NCBI GenBank assembly: GCA_003646045.1
Contig: QNDV01000009.1
Span: forward strand, 1 to 15,049
From: a bacterium
GTDB lineage: Bacteria > Krumholzibacteriota > Krumholzibacteria > LZORAL124-64-63
Length of the DNA stretch: 15,049 nt
Direction of reading: 5' to 3'
In this document: piece after piece, positions 1-7,300 of the stretch
Position numbering within the stretch: the stretch's first letter is position 1
Layout: each line of letters begins with the position of its first letter
Translations under genes and position numbers: made by a program
The notes under the pieces: model-generated
Told to the model about the DNA's origin: nothing
The model's input: the letters and a program-made list of their open reading frames with translations, nothing else
Databases searched by the model: none

Positions 1-14
1 ATATCCGTCTCTCC

Positions 15-2267
15 CTAGGCCCGGCCCACCTCGTAGGACGACAGGGCTGCCATGTTGACTATCTCTGCTACAGGTGAGCGTGACGAGACCATATTGATCG
101 GATGTTTCAGTCCGATCAGCAAGGGCCCGATTACTTCCCGCTGCCCCAGGTGCCCCACCAGCTTGTAGGCGATGTTGCCACTCTGCAGGTCCGGAAAGAT
201 CAGGACGTTGGCCTGACCCAGGACCTTGCAGTCGGGTACGGCCTCCTCGCAGTAGCCGGGCAGAACCGCCACGTCGCCATGCATTTCGCCGTCGACCCGC
301 AGTTCGGGGTGCTCCTCGTTGAGGATGCGCACGGCCTCGCGCACCTTGCGACTCTCCGGCCGGTCGTTGTCGCCGAAGTTGGAGAACGACAGCATGGCCA
401 CCCGCGGTTCCAGGTTGAAGTGGCGCGCCACCGTGGCGGCCATCAAGGCGATTTCGGCCAGGCCACGGGAGTCCGGCTTGTAGTTCACGGTGGTGTCGGC
501 AAAGATATAGACCTTGCCCTCCACCAGCAGTACGTGCATGCCGACCACGCGATTGACTCCCTGGCGCAGCTCCGCCAGAGGCAGGATCACACGCATGGTA
601 TCGACATAGCTGCGATCCGCACCGCAGACCAGTCCATCGGCCAGGCCCTGCCGCAACATCATCACACCGTGGTGCACAGGTCGTTCGACCAGGCGGCGGG
701 CCTTGACGTAGTCGTAGCCCTTGCGCGCGCGCTCCCGGAACAGGAGTTCGGCCATCTCGTCGATGGCGACGCAGTTCCGGGGATCCTTGACCTGGACGCT
801 GTCCAGGTCCAGTCCGATACTCTCGGCCCGCTCTTTAATGAGTTCCTCGTCCCCCAGCAGGATCGGTCGGCAGTAGCCCGCGTCCACGGCTATGCGGCAG
901 GCTTCCAGCACCCGTTCGTTGGATCCCTCGGCGAACACGATGCGCCGGGGATTGGCCCGCGCCTTGGAACGGATGGTGTGCATGACCATGAGGCTGCGGT
1001 TGGTCATGCCCTCCAGTTTTTCCTGGTAGGCGCCCCAGTCGGTGATGGGCAGGTTGGCCACGCCTGTCTCGCAGGCCGCCTTGGCCACGGCCAGGGCCAC
1101 GATGGCCAGCACCCGCGAGTCGAAGGGTTTGGGAATAATGTACTCGGGACCGAATTCGAACTGTTCGCCTCCGTAGGCCGCGGCCACCTCGGCGGGTACG
1201 GGGCGGCGCGCCAGCTCGGCCAGGGCGTGGGCCGCCGCCAGCTTCATTTCCTCGTTGATGGCGCGGGCCCGCACATCCAGCGCCCCGCGGAAGATGAAGG
1301 GGAAGCCCAGCACGTTGTTGACCTGGTTGGGATAGTCGCTGCGCCCGGTAGCCATGATCAAGTCGTCGCGGGCGGAGGTGGCGTCGGGATAGGTGATTTC
1401 CGGATCCGGATTGGCCATGGCGAAAACAATGGGCTTGTCCGCCATGGAGCGCACCATGTCCTTGCTCACGAGCCCGGCCACCGAGCAGCCGTAGAGTACG
1501 TCCGCACCCTCGAGGGCGTCGGCCAGGGTCCGCCGCTCGGTCTCGACGGCAAAGTACTCCTTGTATTCGTTCATGCCCTTGCCGCGGCCCTGGTAGCACA
1601 CGCCCTTGCTGTCCGCGAGCATGATGTTCTTTCGCGGCACGCCCAGGAGCTCGGCAAACTTGGCGCAGGCGATAGCCGCGGCGCCGGCACCCGAGACCAC
1701 GACTCGCAGCTCTTCGATTTTCTTTCCCTGCAACCGGGCCGCGTTGACCAGGGCCGCGCCCGAGATGATGGCCGTGCCGTGCTGGTCGTCGTGGAAGACA
1801 GGAATGTCCATGGTCTCCCGCAGCTTCTTCTCGATGACGAAGCACTCGGGCGCCTTGATGTCCTCCAGGTTGATACCGCCCACGGTGGGCTCGAGCAACT
1901 GGCAGGCCTTGATGATCTCGTCCGGGTCCTCGGTATCCAGCTCGATATCGAACACGTCCACATACCCGAACCTCTTGAAGAGGACACCCTTGCCTTCCAT
2001 GACCGGCTTGCCGGCCAGGGCGCCGATATTGCCCATGCCCAGCACCGCCGTGCCGTTGGAAACCACGGCCACCAGGTTGCCGCGGTTGGTGTACTCGTAG
2101 GCGTCAGCCGGATTGGCGGCGATGGCCTCGCAGGGCACCGCCACTCCGGGCGTATAGGCCAGGGAGAGATCGCGGGCGGTCAAACAGGGCTTGGTGGGTA
2201 CGACTTCGGTCTTGCCCGGGCGGCCTTGGCGATGATAGTCGAGGGCATCCTGATCACGAAACGACAT
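15..2267 (-). CDS. maeB: NADP-type malic enzyme fused to phosphotransacetylase-like domain
   Basis: A 750-residue protein with the MaeB architecture. The malic enzyme part (about 1-430) decarboxylates malate to pyruvate with reduction of NAD(P). The C-terminal part (about 430-750) resembles phosphate acetyl/butyryltransferase and in known MaeB proteins is mainly regulatory, binding acetyl-CoA. Visible motifs are catalytic Tyr38 in LAYTPGVA, Lys93 in EGKGVLFK, metal ligands E135-D136 in NLEDIKAPE and D160-D161 in [10 protein letters not shown], and the dinucleotide-binding GAGAAA near 193-198. The PTA part shows [12 protein letters not shown] and later [13 protein letters not shown]. Length is normal for the family (about 750-770), with no sign of damage. 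The ATG start has AAGGA about 8 nt upstream. The gene is transcribed divergently from the MscS gene. Family assignment is firm; NADP over NAD preference is inferred from the fused architecture. Confidence 0.96.
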   Translation of the reverse strand: MSFRDQDALDYHRQGRPGKTEVVPTKPCLTARDLSLAYTPGVAVPCEAIAANPADAYEYTNRGNLVAVVSNGTAVLGMGNIGALAGKPVMEGKGVLFKRFGYVDVFDIELDTEDPDEIIKACQLLEPTVGGINLEDIKAPECFVIEKKLRETMDIPVFHDDQHGTAIISGAALVNAARLQGKKIEELRVVVSGAGAAAIACAKFAELLGVPRKNIMLADSKGVCYQGRGKGMNEYKEYFAVETERRTLADALEGADVLYGCSVAGLVSKDMVRSMADKPIVFAMANPDPEITYPDATSARDDLIMATGRSDYPNQVNNVLGFPFIFRGALDVRARAINEEMKLAAAHALAELARRPVPAEVAAAYGGEQFEFGPEYIIPKPFDSRVLAIVALAVAKAACETGVANLPITDWGAYQEKLEGMTNRSLMVMHTIRSKARANPRRIVFAEGSNERVLEACRIAVDAGYCRPILLGDEELIKERAESIGLDLDSVQVKDPRNCVAIDEMAELLFRERARKGYDYVKARRLVERPVHHGVMMLRQGLADGLVCGADRSYVDTMRVILPLAELRQGVNRVVGMHVLLVEGKVYIFADTTVNYKPDSRGLAEIALMAATVARHFNLEPRVAMLSFSNFGDNDRPESRKVREAVRILNEEHPELRVDGEMHGDVAVLPGYCEEAVPDCKVLGQANVLIFPDLQSGNIAYKLVGHLGQREVIGPLLIGLKHPINMVSSRSPVAEIVNMAALSSYEVGRA

Positions 2268-2361
2268 GGCATCCGTCCTTTCGGAAGTGCGTGGGTTCCT
2301 CTACTCTCTGGAAATGTCACTGACGGACACGTGAATGTCCAGCCGCGCGAAGGATGGATCC
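2268..2361. promoter_or_regulatory. Divergent intergenic region maeB / mscS-type gene
   Basis: This 94-bp gap separates two divergent genes and should hold both promoters, but I see no convincing -35/-10 pair. The one visible structure is a short dyad, GGACA at 2325-2329 and TGTCC at 2336-2340 with a 6-nt spacer, which could bind a dimeric regulator. Five-base arms are common by chance in DNA this GC-rich, so the operator reading is weak. Confidence 0.3.
2350..2354 (+). promoter_or_regulatory. Ribosome binding site that decides the MscS start
   Basis: AAGGA lies 7 nt before the ATG at 2362. An earlier in-frame ATG at 2335 has only GGA upstream, so the 2362 start is preferred. It also removes nine polar residues from the N-terminus of a protein that should begin close to a membrane helix. 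Confidence 0.6.
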
Positions 2362-3441
2362 ATGACCGAACTGATGGGATTTCTCGCCGATTTCAGCACG
2401 TTGTTGCGCAGCCTGGGCGTGTTGGCCGGAGCCGTCATCACCATGGGCATACTGCACCGCGTGCTGCAACGCGGAGACGGTCCGCCCACGGGTCGTCGTT
2501 TCCGCAACCAGTTGATCACCTTCTCGGCCTCGGTGGCCATGGTCCTGCTGGTGATCCTGGCCCTGCCGCTTTCCGACGAGATGCGCGGCCAGCTACTCGG
2601 CCTGGCTGGCCTCGTGATATCAGCCACCATCGCCATGAGTTCCACCACCTTCCTGGGCAATGCCATGGCGGGCATCATGCTCAAGACCGTGCGTAACTTC
2701 CGGTCGGGGGACTTCGTGCAGGTGGGCGACAATTTCGGCCGGGTCAGCGAGCGCGGCCTGTTCCACACCGAGATCCAGACTCCCGACCGCGACCTGGTCA
2801 CCCTGCCCAACATGTACCTGGCCACCACGCCGGTGCGGGTCATCCGCACCTCGGGCACCATCGTCAGCGCCACTTGCAGCCTGGGCTACGACGTGCACCA
2901 TACCCGCATCGAGGAACTGCTGGCAGCGGCCGCCACCGAGGCCGGTCTCACCGACCCCTTTGTCCAGATACTCGAGCTGGGCGATTTCTCCGTGACCTAC
3001 AAGGTGGCCGGACTGCTGGTCGAGGTGAAGTCCCTGCTGGCGACGCGCTCGCGCCTGCGGGCGGCAATGCTGGACAGCCTCCACGACGGCGGCGTAGAGA
3101 TCGTGTCGCCGTCCTTCCGGAATGTGCGTACCTATGATGCGGACCGGCCCTTCATTCCGGCTCGTGCCGTGCGCCGACAGGAGCCGGCCCAGGACGCGGC
3201 GCCGGTGGACGTCGTCTTCGACAAGGCCGAGGTGGCCGAAAGCCAGGCTGCCCTGCGCAAGCGCAAGGATGATTTGAACCAGGAGTTGAAGGACGCCGGA
3301 CAGGCCGTGAAGGAGGCCGAATCCGAGCAGACTGCCAATCGCGCCCGCCGCCGGGTCGAGCTGCTGAAGGCACGCCTTGAACGCCTGGACGAGACCATCG
3401 CCGCGAGCAACGAGTCACTGGACAGCGACGACGAGAACTAG
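2362..3441 (+). CDS. MscS-family small-conductance mechanosensitive ion channel
   Basis: A 359-residue inner-membrane channel that would open on membrane tension and release solutes during hypo-osmotic shock. Hydrophobic segments lie at about 8-35 and 51-71. The pore helix region at about 77-110 has the small-residue pattern typical of MscS TM3 (SSTTFLGNAMAGIMLKTV). It is followed by the beta domain, FRSGDFVQVGDNFGRV at about 113-128 and the conserved LPN near 148-150. After the usual alpha/beta vestibule, residues about 285-352 form a charged, Lys/Glu/Arg-rich predicted coiled coil ending in SDDEN, which classical MscS lacks. An alternative start at 2335 would add nine residues. It is followed after 19 nt by ovoA on the same strand, so it is probably the first gene of that operon. 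The family call is strong; gating and substrate are not readable from sequence. Confidence 0.9.
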   Translation: MTELMGFLADFSTLLRSLGVLAGAVITMGILHRVLQRGDGPPTGRRFRNQLITFSASVAMVLLVILALPLSDEMRGQLLGLAGLVISATIAMSSTTFLGNAMAGIMLKTVRNFRSGDFVQVGDNFGRVSERGLFHTEIQTPDRDLVTLPNMYLATTPVRVIRTSGTIVSATCSLGYDVHHTRIEELLAAAATEAGLTDPFVQILELGDFSVTYKVAGLLVEVKSLLATRSRLRAAMLDSLHDGGVEIVSPSFRNVRTYDADRPFIPARAVRRQEPAQDAAPVDVVFDKAEVAESQAALRKRKDDLNQELKDAGQAVKEAESEQTANRARRRVELLKARLERLDETIAASNESLDSDDEN

Positions 3442-3460
3442 ACCAACCGGGAGAGATTCC

Positions 3461-5566
3461 ATGCACGCCCAACCCATCGTCCCGCAGCTGGACGCCGGCA
3501 GCGCCGAGGCCAAGCGCGAGGAGATCCGCGGCTATTTCCACACCACCTGGGACATCTACGAGAAGCTCTTCGACGTCATGTCCTCGGACGAGTCATACCT
3601 GGTGCGTCCCGATCCCCTGCGTCATCCCGTTATTTTCTACCTGGGCCACACGGCCTGCTTCTTCGTCAACAAGCTGGTGCTGGCCAAGCTGATTCCCGAG
3701 CGGGTGAACCCGCGCTTCGAGTCCATCTTCGCCATCGGCGTCGACGAAATGAGTTGGGACGACCTGGACGAGAAGAACTACGACTGGCCCGAGATGGCGG
3801 CGGTGTGGGAGTACCGCCGACAGGTACGGGAAATGGTGGACGAATTGATCTCCACCATGCCGCTGAGTGTGCCCATCGGCTGGAACGATCCCTTCTGGGT
3901 GATCATGATGGGCATCGAGCACGAACGCATCCACCTCGAGACCAGCGCCGTGCTGATCAGGCAACTGCCCCTGGAGTACGTTGAATCAACCCCCGACTGG
4001 CCGATCTGCGAGCGTAGTGGAGATGCCCCCGCCAACGAACTGCTGCCGGTGCCGGGTGGCACGGTGGTACTGGGCAAGGACCGCAGCCACGGCCTCTACG
4101 GCTGGGACAACGAGTACGGTCGGCGAGAGAGTGACATTCCCCCGTTCCGCGCTTCCAAGTATCTGGTTTCCAACGATGAGTTCAGGAAGTTCGTCGACGA
4201 CGGGGGTTATGCGACCGAGCAGTGGTGGACAACCGAGGGTTGGAGCTGGCGCCAGTACGTCGAGGCGGTCATGCCCCGCTTCTGGCGCCGCGAAGGCGAG
4301 CAGTGGCGGTTGCGTTGCCTCACCGCCGAGATCCCCATGCCGTGGAACTGGCCCGTGGAGATCAACCAGCTCGAGGCCAAGGCCTTCTGCAACTGGCAGG
4401 CCCACCGCACGGGCCGGCCGGTACGCCTGCCCACCGAGGACGAGTGGTACCGTCTGCTGGATATCAGCGGTGTCGGAGACATGCCCCACTGGGACACGAC
4501 ACCCGGCCATCTGAACCTGGACGGACCCGCCAGCAGCGTACCGGTCACCGAGAACATGACCGCCGGCTTCGGCGACGTGGTGGGCAACGTGTGGCAGCAC
4601 ACCGAAACACCCATCAGCGGTTTCCCCGGTTTCGAGGTCCATCCGTTCTACGACGATTTCTCCACCCCCACTTTCGACACCAGGCACAACCTGATCAAGG
4701 GGGGTTCGTGGATTTCCACGGGCAACGAGGCCACCCGCGACAGCCGCTACGCTTTCCGTCGCCACTTCTACCAGTTCGCGGGCTTGCGCTACATCGAGAC
4801 CGACGCCCCGGTGGAAGTCCAGGATGACATCTACGAGACCGACGATCTGGTGAGCCAGTACTGCGAATTCCATTATGGCGACGAGATCCTGGGAGTACCC
4901 AACTTCCCCCGGGCCTGCGCCGAGTTGTGTCGCGAGGCAGTGGGCAAACGGAAGATCTCGCGCGCCCTGGACCTGGGCTGCGCCACCGGGCGCAGCACTT
5001 TCGAGCTGGCCCGTTTCGCCGACTTCGTCACCGGCATCGACTTCTCGGCCCGCTTCATCAAGGTGGGCCACGAGATGCAGCAGAACGGCCGCATCCGCTA
5101 CGTCATTCCCGACGAGGGCGAACTCGTCAGCTATCGCGAACAGACTCTCGCGGACCTCGACTTGGCGGACACTGCGGACAAGGTCGAGTTCTGGCAGGGC
5201 GACGCCCACAACCTCAAGCCCCGCTTCGACAACTACGACCTGGTACTGGCGGCCAACCTCATCGACCGCCTGTACGATCCGGCGCGTTTCCTGGATGAGA
5301 TCCACGGGCGCATGGCTCCCGGCGGTGTCCTGGTACTGCTCTCGCCCTATACCTGGCTGGAGGAGTTCACGCCCCGGGACAAGTGGCTTGGCGGCCGCAA
5401 GATAGATGGCGAGAATGTCACTACCCTGGACGGTTTGCAGGCGGCCCTCACGCCGCGTTTCCGACTAATGGGCGAGCCACGGGACGTGGAGTTCGTAATC
5501 CGCGAAACAGCTCGCAAGAACCAGCACACCCGCAGCCAGATGTCGGTCTGGGAGCGGGTCGAGTAG
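3461..5566 (+). CDS. ovoA: 5-histidylcysteine sulfoxide synthase with C-terminal mercaptohistidine methyltransferase (OvoA)
   Basis: A 701-residue ovothiol biosynthesis enzyme. In this family the N-terminal non-haem iron part joins L-cysteine to C5 of L-histidine using O2, giving 5-histidylcysteine sulfoxide. The C-terminal SAM domain N-methylates the later mercaptohistidine. The DinB-like part has His63 (YLGHTACF) and H154-x3-H158-x-E160 (EHERIHLE), the expected iron-binding histidines. An FGE-sulfatase fold follows at about 190-440, with VPGGTVVLGKD and GDVVGNVWQHTETP. The methyltransferase starts near 480, with SAM motif I DLGCATG at 504-510 and the OvoA-typical LSPYTWLEEFTPRDKW. The ATG at 3461 is preferred over an upstream in-frame start at 3377 because of GGGAGA just upstream and because the longer form would overlap the MscS gene. 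It sits between the MscS gene and a small exported protein. The PLP lyase OvoB, which finishes sulfur transfer, is not in this window. Confidence 0.96.
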   Translation: MHAQPIVPQLDAGSAEAKREEIRGYFHTTWDIYEKLFDVMSSDESYLVRPDPLRHPVIFYLGHTACFFVNKLVLAKLIPERVNPRFESIFAIGVDEMSWDDLDEKNYDWPEMAAVWEYRRQVREMVDELISTMPLSVPIGWNDPFWVIMMGIEHERIHLETSAVLIRQLPLEYVESTPDWPICERSGDAPANELLPVPGGTVVLGKDRSHGLYGWDNEYGRRESDIPPFRASKYLVSNDEFRKFVDDGGYATEQWWTTEGWSWRQYVEAVMPRFWRREGEQWRLRCLTAEIPMPWNWPVEINQLEAKAFCNWQAHRTGRPVRLPTEDEWYRLLDISGVGDMPHWDTTPGHLNLDGPASSVPVTENMTAGFGDVVGNVWQHTETPISGFPGFEVHPFYDDFSTPTFDTRHNLIKGGSWISTGNEATRDSRYAFRRHFYQFAGLRYIETDAPVEVQDDIYETDDLVSQYCEFHYGDEILGVPNFPRACAELCREAVGKRKISRALDLGCATGRSTFELARFADFVTGIDFSARFIKVGHEMQQNGRIRYVIPDEGELVSYREQTLADLDLADTADKVEFWQGDAHNLKPRFDNYDLVLAANLIDRLYDPARFLDEIHGRMAPGGVLVLLSPYTWLEEFTPRDKWLGGRKIDGENVTTLDGLQAALTPRFRLMGEPRDVEFVIRETARKNQHTRSQMSVWERVE

Positions 5567-5593
5567 ATTCGTCGCCGGCATAAGGAGATTCCC

Positions 5594-6103
5594 ATGCGTC
5601 GTGCCACGTTGTTCCTCTCCGTCGTGCTCGTATTGTCCGCCACCCTCGCCGCGGCTGTCCCACCGCCGCCGGGCCCCTTCGCCCAGGGCAAGGTGCGTGT
5701 GGGGCTCTACGGCGGAGCCGCCAGCACCCTGGGCAACACCTACGTCCTGCTCGGTGCCGGCGCCGGCTTCTATGTGCTGAACGGACTGGAAGCCGGCCTG
5801 GACTACGAGGCCTGGATCGGCGCCAGCCCCTCCATCCAGAAGCTCACGCCCCAGCTGCGTTACGTGATCTGGCAGGTGGGGCACATCAAACCCTACGCCG
5901 GTCTGTTCTGGCGCCACACTTTCATGGGCGACAACTGGAACGATTACGATTCCTGGGGCAGCCGCTTCGGTCTGGCCTTCCAGAAGGGCCGCAGCTACGT
6001 GGCCGTCGGCGTCGTGTACGAGCGCTATATCGACAACGACGACATCCTGTTCACCGACGACAGCCAGATCTATCCCGAGATCGCCTTCTGGCTCTCATTC
6101 TGA
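5594..6103 (+). CDS. Exported beta-rich protein, possible small outer-membrane barrel
   Basis: A 169-residue protein I cannot place in a named family. Residues 1-21 form a clear Sec signal peptide (two Arg, then a hydrophobic core ending LAAA). The mature part has alternating hydrophobic strands rich in Gly, Tyr and Trp, such as VRVGLYGGAAS, GLEAGLDYEAW and YVAVGVVYERY. It ends in an aromatic residue (FWLSF), the usual outer-membrane insertion signal. These traits suggest a barrel of about eight strands, but that is inference. The start has AAGGAG 6 nt upstream. It lies 27 nt after ovoA and 14 nt before the thioesterase gene, so it is probably co-transcribed with them. Nothing in the sequence links it to ovothiol. 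Confidence 0.7.
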   Translation: MRRATLFLSVVLVLSATLAAAVPPPPGPFAQGKVRVGLYGGAASTLGNTYVLLGAGAGFYVLNGLEAGLDYEAWIGASPSIQKLTPQLRYVIWQVGHIKPYAGLFWRHTFMGDNWNDYDSWGSRFGLAFQKGRSYVAVGVVYERYIDNDDILFTDDSQIYPEIAFWLSF

Positions 6104-6117
6104 CGAAAGGACCCGCC

Positions 6118-6498
6118 ATGACCGACTGCCCCCACGAAGCTGCCATCCGCGTGCTGATGATGCCCCGTGACACCAACCACCGGGGCACCATCTTCGGCGG
6201 CGTGATCCTCAGCCACCTCGACCAGGCCGGAGCCGTGGGCGCCCTGGACGCGGGCTGTGATCAGGTGGTGACCGTGGCCATGGACAAGGTCGTGTTCAAA
6301 GCGCCGGTGATGGTGGGGGACCTGGTGAGCTTCTATACGGGTGTGGTCCGCAGGGGGCGCACCTCGGTGACGGTGCGGGTGGAAGTTGAGGCTGAGCGGC
6401 GGGCGGGTAGTCACGAAACGGTGGCGGTGACCGCGGCGGAATTGACGTTTGTGAATGTGGATGGCAGTGGTCGACCGGCGGCGATAGAGGATCAATAA
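6118..6498 (+). CDS. Hot-dog fold acyl-CoA thioesterase (YciA/BACH type)
   Basis: A 126-residue cytosolic enzyme that would hydrolyse acyl-CoA esters to free acid and CoA. The diagnostic stretch is MMPRDTNHRGTIFGGVILSH at about 14-33 followed by LDQAG. It matches the YciA/cytosolic acyl-CoA thioesterase signature, in which Asn20 and Asp35 line the active site and the IFGG turn starts the hot-dog helix. A single hot-dog domain fills the protein, normal for hexameric YciA relatives. AAAGGA precedes the ATG by 7 nt. It is the last gene of the plus-strand run before the AT-rich gap. Chain-length preference cannot be told. Confidence 0.9.
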   Translation: MTDCPHEAAIRVLMMPRDTNHRGTIFGGVILSHLDQAGAVGALDAGCDQVVTVAMDKVVFKAPVMVGDLVSFYTGVVRRGRTSVTVRVEVEAERRAGSHETVAVTAAELTFVNVDGSGRPAAIEDQ

Positions 6499-6611
6499 AA
6501 CCGTATTTATCTCTAAGGCGTTTGTTTTATAGCAGCTAGAGATTATTGAATATATCAACTGCGGCATCATCTCCCTAATCCCACCAATATGGTTCGTATA
6601 ACTTACTGCTA

Positions 6612-6639
6612 TTAAACAGTTTCCGTTTTTTTAAACAGT
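6612..6639. repeat. Tandem 9-bp direct repeat upstream of the MarR gene
   Basis: TTAAACAGT occurs exactly at 6612-6620 and again at 6631-6639, giving a 19-bp period, close to two helical turns, so both copies face the same side of the DNA. They lie about 70-100 bp before the GTG start and just upstream of the candidate promoter. That is a plausible place for an activator or for autoregulation by the MarR protein. The repeat is exact and seen directly; its role is inferred. Confidence 0.5.
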
Positions 6640-6649
6640 CACTTTCATC

Positions 6650-6678
6650 TTGACTTACCCTTCACCAGTTAAATACTT
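6650..6678 (+). promoter_or_regulatory. Candidate sigma70-type promoter for the MarR operon
   Basis: TTGACT at 6650-6655 matches five of six consensus -35 bases. After a 17-bp spacer comes ATACTT at 6673-6678, a poor -10 hexamer within a T/A-rich run. The -35 and spacing are good and the -10 is weak, which could mean the promoter depends on an activator. A further -10-like GATAAT at 6693-6698 has no -35 at a suitable distance. Confidence 0.4.
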
Positions 6679-6710
6679 AACCAAAGTAACTAGATAATCG
6701 GGAGATTGCC

Positions 6711-7253
6711 GTGGAGCAGCTCGACCAAGCCTTGGCCAACACCATCCGGGTCCTTGCCCAGACCGTGCAGGAGATCTGCCTGCGCCGGAACATGGACGAG
6801 GCCTGCCCCACCCACCTGACCAGCAACCAGTTCCTGATCCTGAATCTGCTGCGTATGAAGCGCCGTTTTGCCGTGGGTGAGATCGCCCGCATCCTCCAGG
6901 TCACACCACCGGCCATCTGCCGGGCGGTGGACAAGCTGGAGGAACTGGATCTGGCCCGACGCCGAGTGCGCCCCAGCGATCGCCGCACCCATGACGTGGT
7001 GCTGCGACCGGCCGGTCGCGAGATCATGGACCGTTTCATCACCGTCAGCGAGCGGCGACAAGCCCGTTCACTGGCGTGCTTCGATCACGTGGAGAAGGAG
7101 TTGCTCGTGACTCTGTTGCGCCGCCTGATCCACACCACACTGGAGGACGAGAAGGACACCAAAGCCATCTGTCTGCTGTGCATCGACCGCGACGGGGACA
7201 ACTGTGCGCTGCCCGAGAGTGACACGCGCTGCCTGCGTCGGGGCGACAACTGA
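6711..7253 (+). CDS. MarR-family regulator with a C-terminal cysteine cluster
   Basis: A 180-residue cytoplasmic winged-helix regulator, first gene of module A. The helix-turn-helix is at about 54-78 (VGEIARILQVTPPAICRAVD), followed by the wing with the MarR signature RRRVRPSDRRTHDVVL and the dimer helices. Residues 154-174 are unusual: C154-x2-C157-x7-C165-x8-C174, a tetracysteine tail that could hold zinc or an Fe-S cluster or form disulfides. Other cysteines are at 23, 32, 70 and 123. Translation starts at GTG, preceded by GGGAG about 6 nt upstream. The Fe-S gene follows after 47 nt, so the regulator probably controls the downstream electron-transfer genes and itself. Family is certain; ligand and target are inferred. 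Confidence 0.9.
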   Translation: MEQLDQALANTIRVLAQTVQEICLRRNMDEACPTHLTSNQFLILNLLRMKRRFAVGEIARILQVTPPAICRAVDKLEELDLARRRVRPSDRRTHDVVLRPAGREIMDRFITVSERRQARSLACFDHVEKELLVTLLRRLIHTTLEDEKDTKAICLLCIDRDGDNCALPESDTRCLRRGDN

Positions 7254-7259
7254 GGGCAA

Positions 7260-7276
7260 CTCCGGCCTGGCCGGAG
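7260..7276. repeat. Perfect 7-bp dyad between the MarR and Fe-S genes
   Basis: CTCCGGC (7260-7266) and GCCGGAG (7270-7276) form an exact inverted repeat around CTG. It lies 6 nt after the MarR stop and about 10 nt before the AGGAGG ribosome site of the next gene. There is no T-run, so it is not a typical terminator. It could be an operator or an RNA hairpin that separates or protects the downstream message. Confidence 0.5.
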
Positions 7277-7300
7277 CACGATCCGAGGAGGAAGAACATA

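Larger units (their letters stand above)
6499..6710. other. AT-rich intergenic region upstream of the MarR gene
   Basis: This 212-bp non-coding stretch is strikingly AT-rich against its GC-rich surroundings. An imperfect stem (ATCTCTA at 6509-6515, TAGAGAT at 6537-6543, 21-nt loop) follows the thioesterase stop but has no T-run, so it is at best a weak terminator. Further along are a TTGA-N5-TCAA dyad at 6546-6558, a direct repeat at 6612-6639 and a promoter-like pair at 6650-6678. No ORF of note lies inside. Confidence 0.6.

Noticed and set aside
102..2696. 864-codon open frame on the plus strand across maeB
   Set aside because: It is antisense to the well-supported malic enzyme, is very rich in His, Gly and Gln without domain motifs, and runs into the MscS gene. 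Long antisense frames are common in GC-rich DNA.
3986..5305. 439-codon open frame antisense to ovoA
   Set aside because: It lies fully inside ovoA, whose motifs are intact, and shows only Val/Gly/Ala/Glu-rich sequence without a recognisable fold.
6546..6558. FNR-like site TTGA-N5-TCAA
   Set aside because: An FNR box needs TTGAT-N4-ATCAA, with 6 bp between TTGA and TCAA. This one is one base short, which puts the half-sites out of register, so it is kept only as a short dyad.
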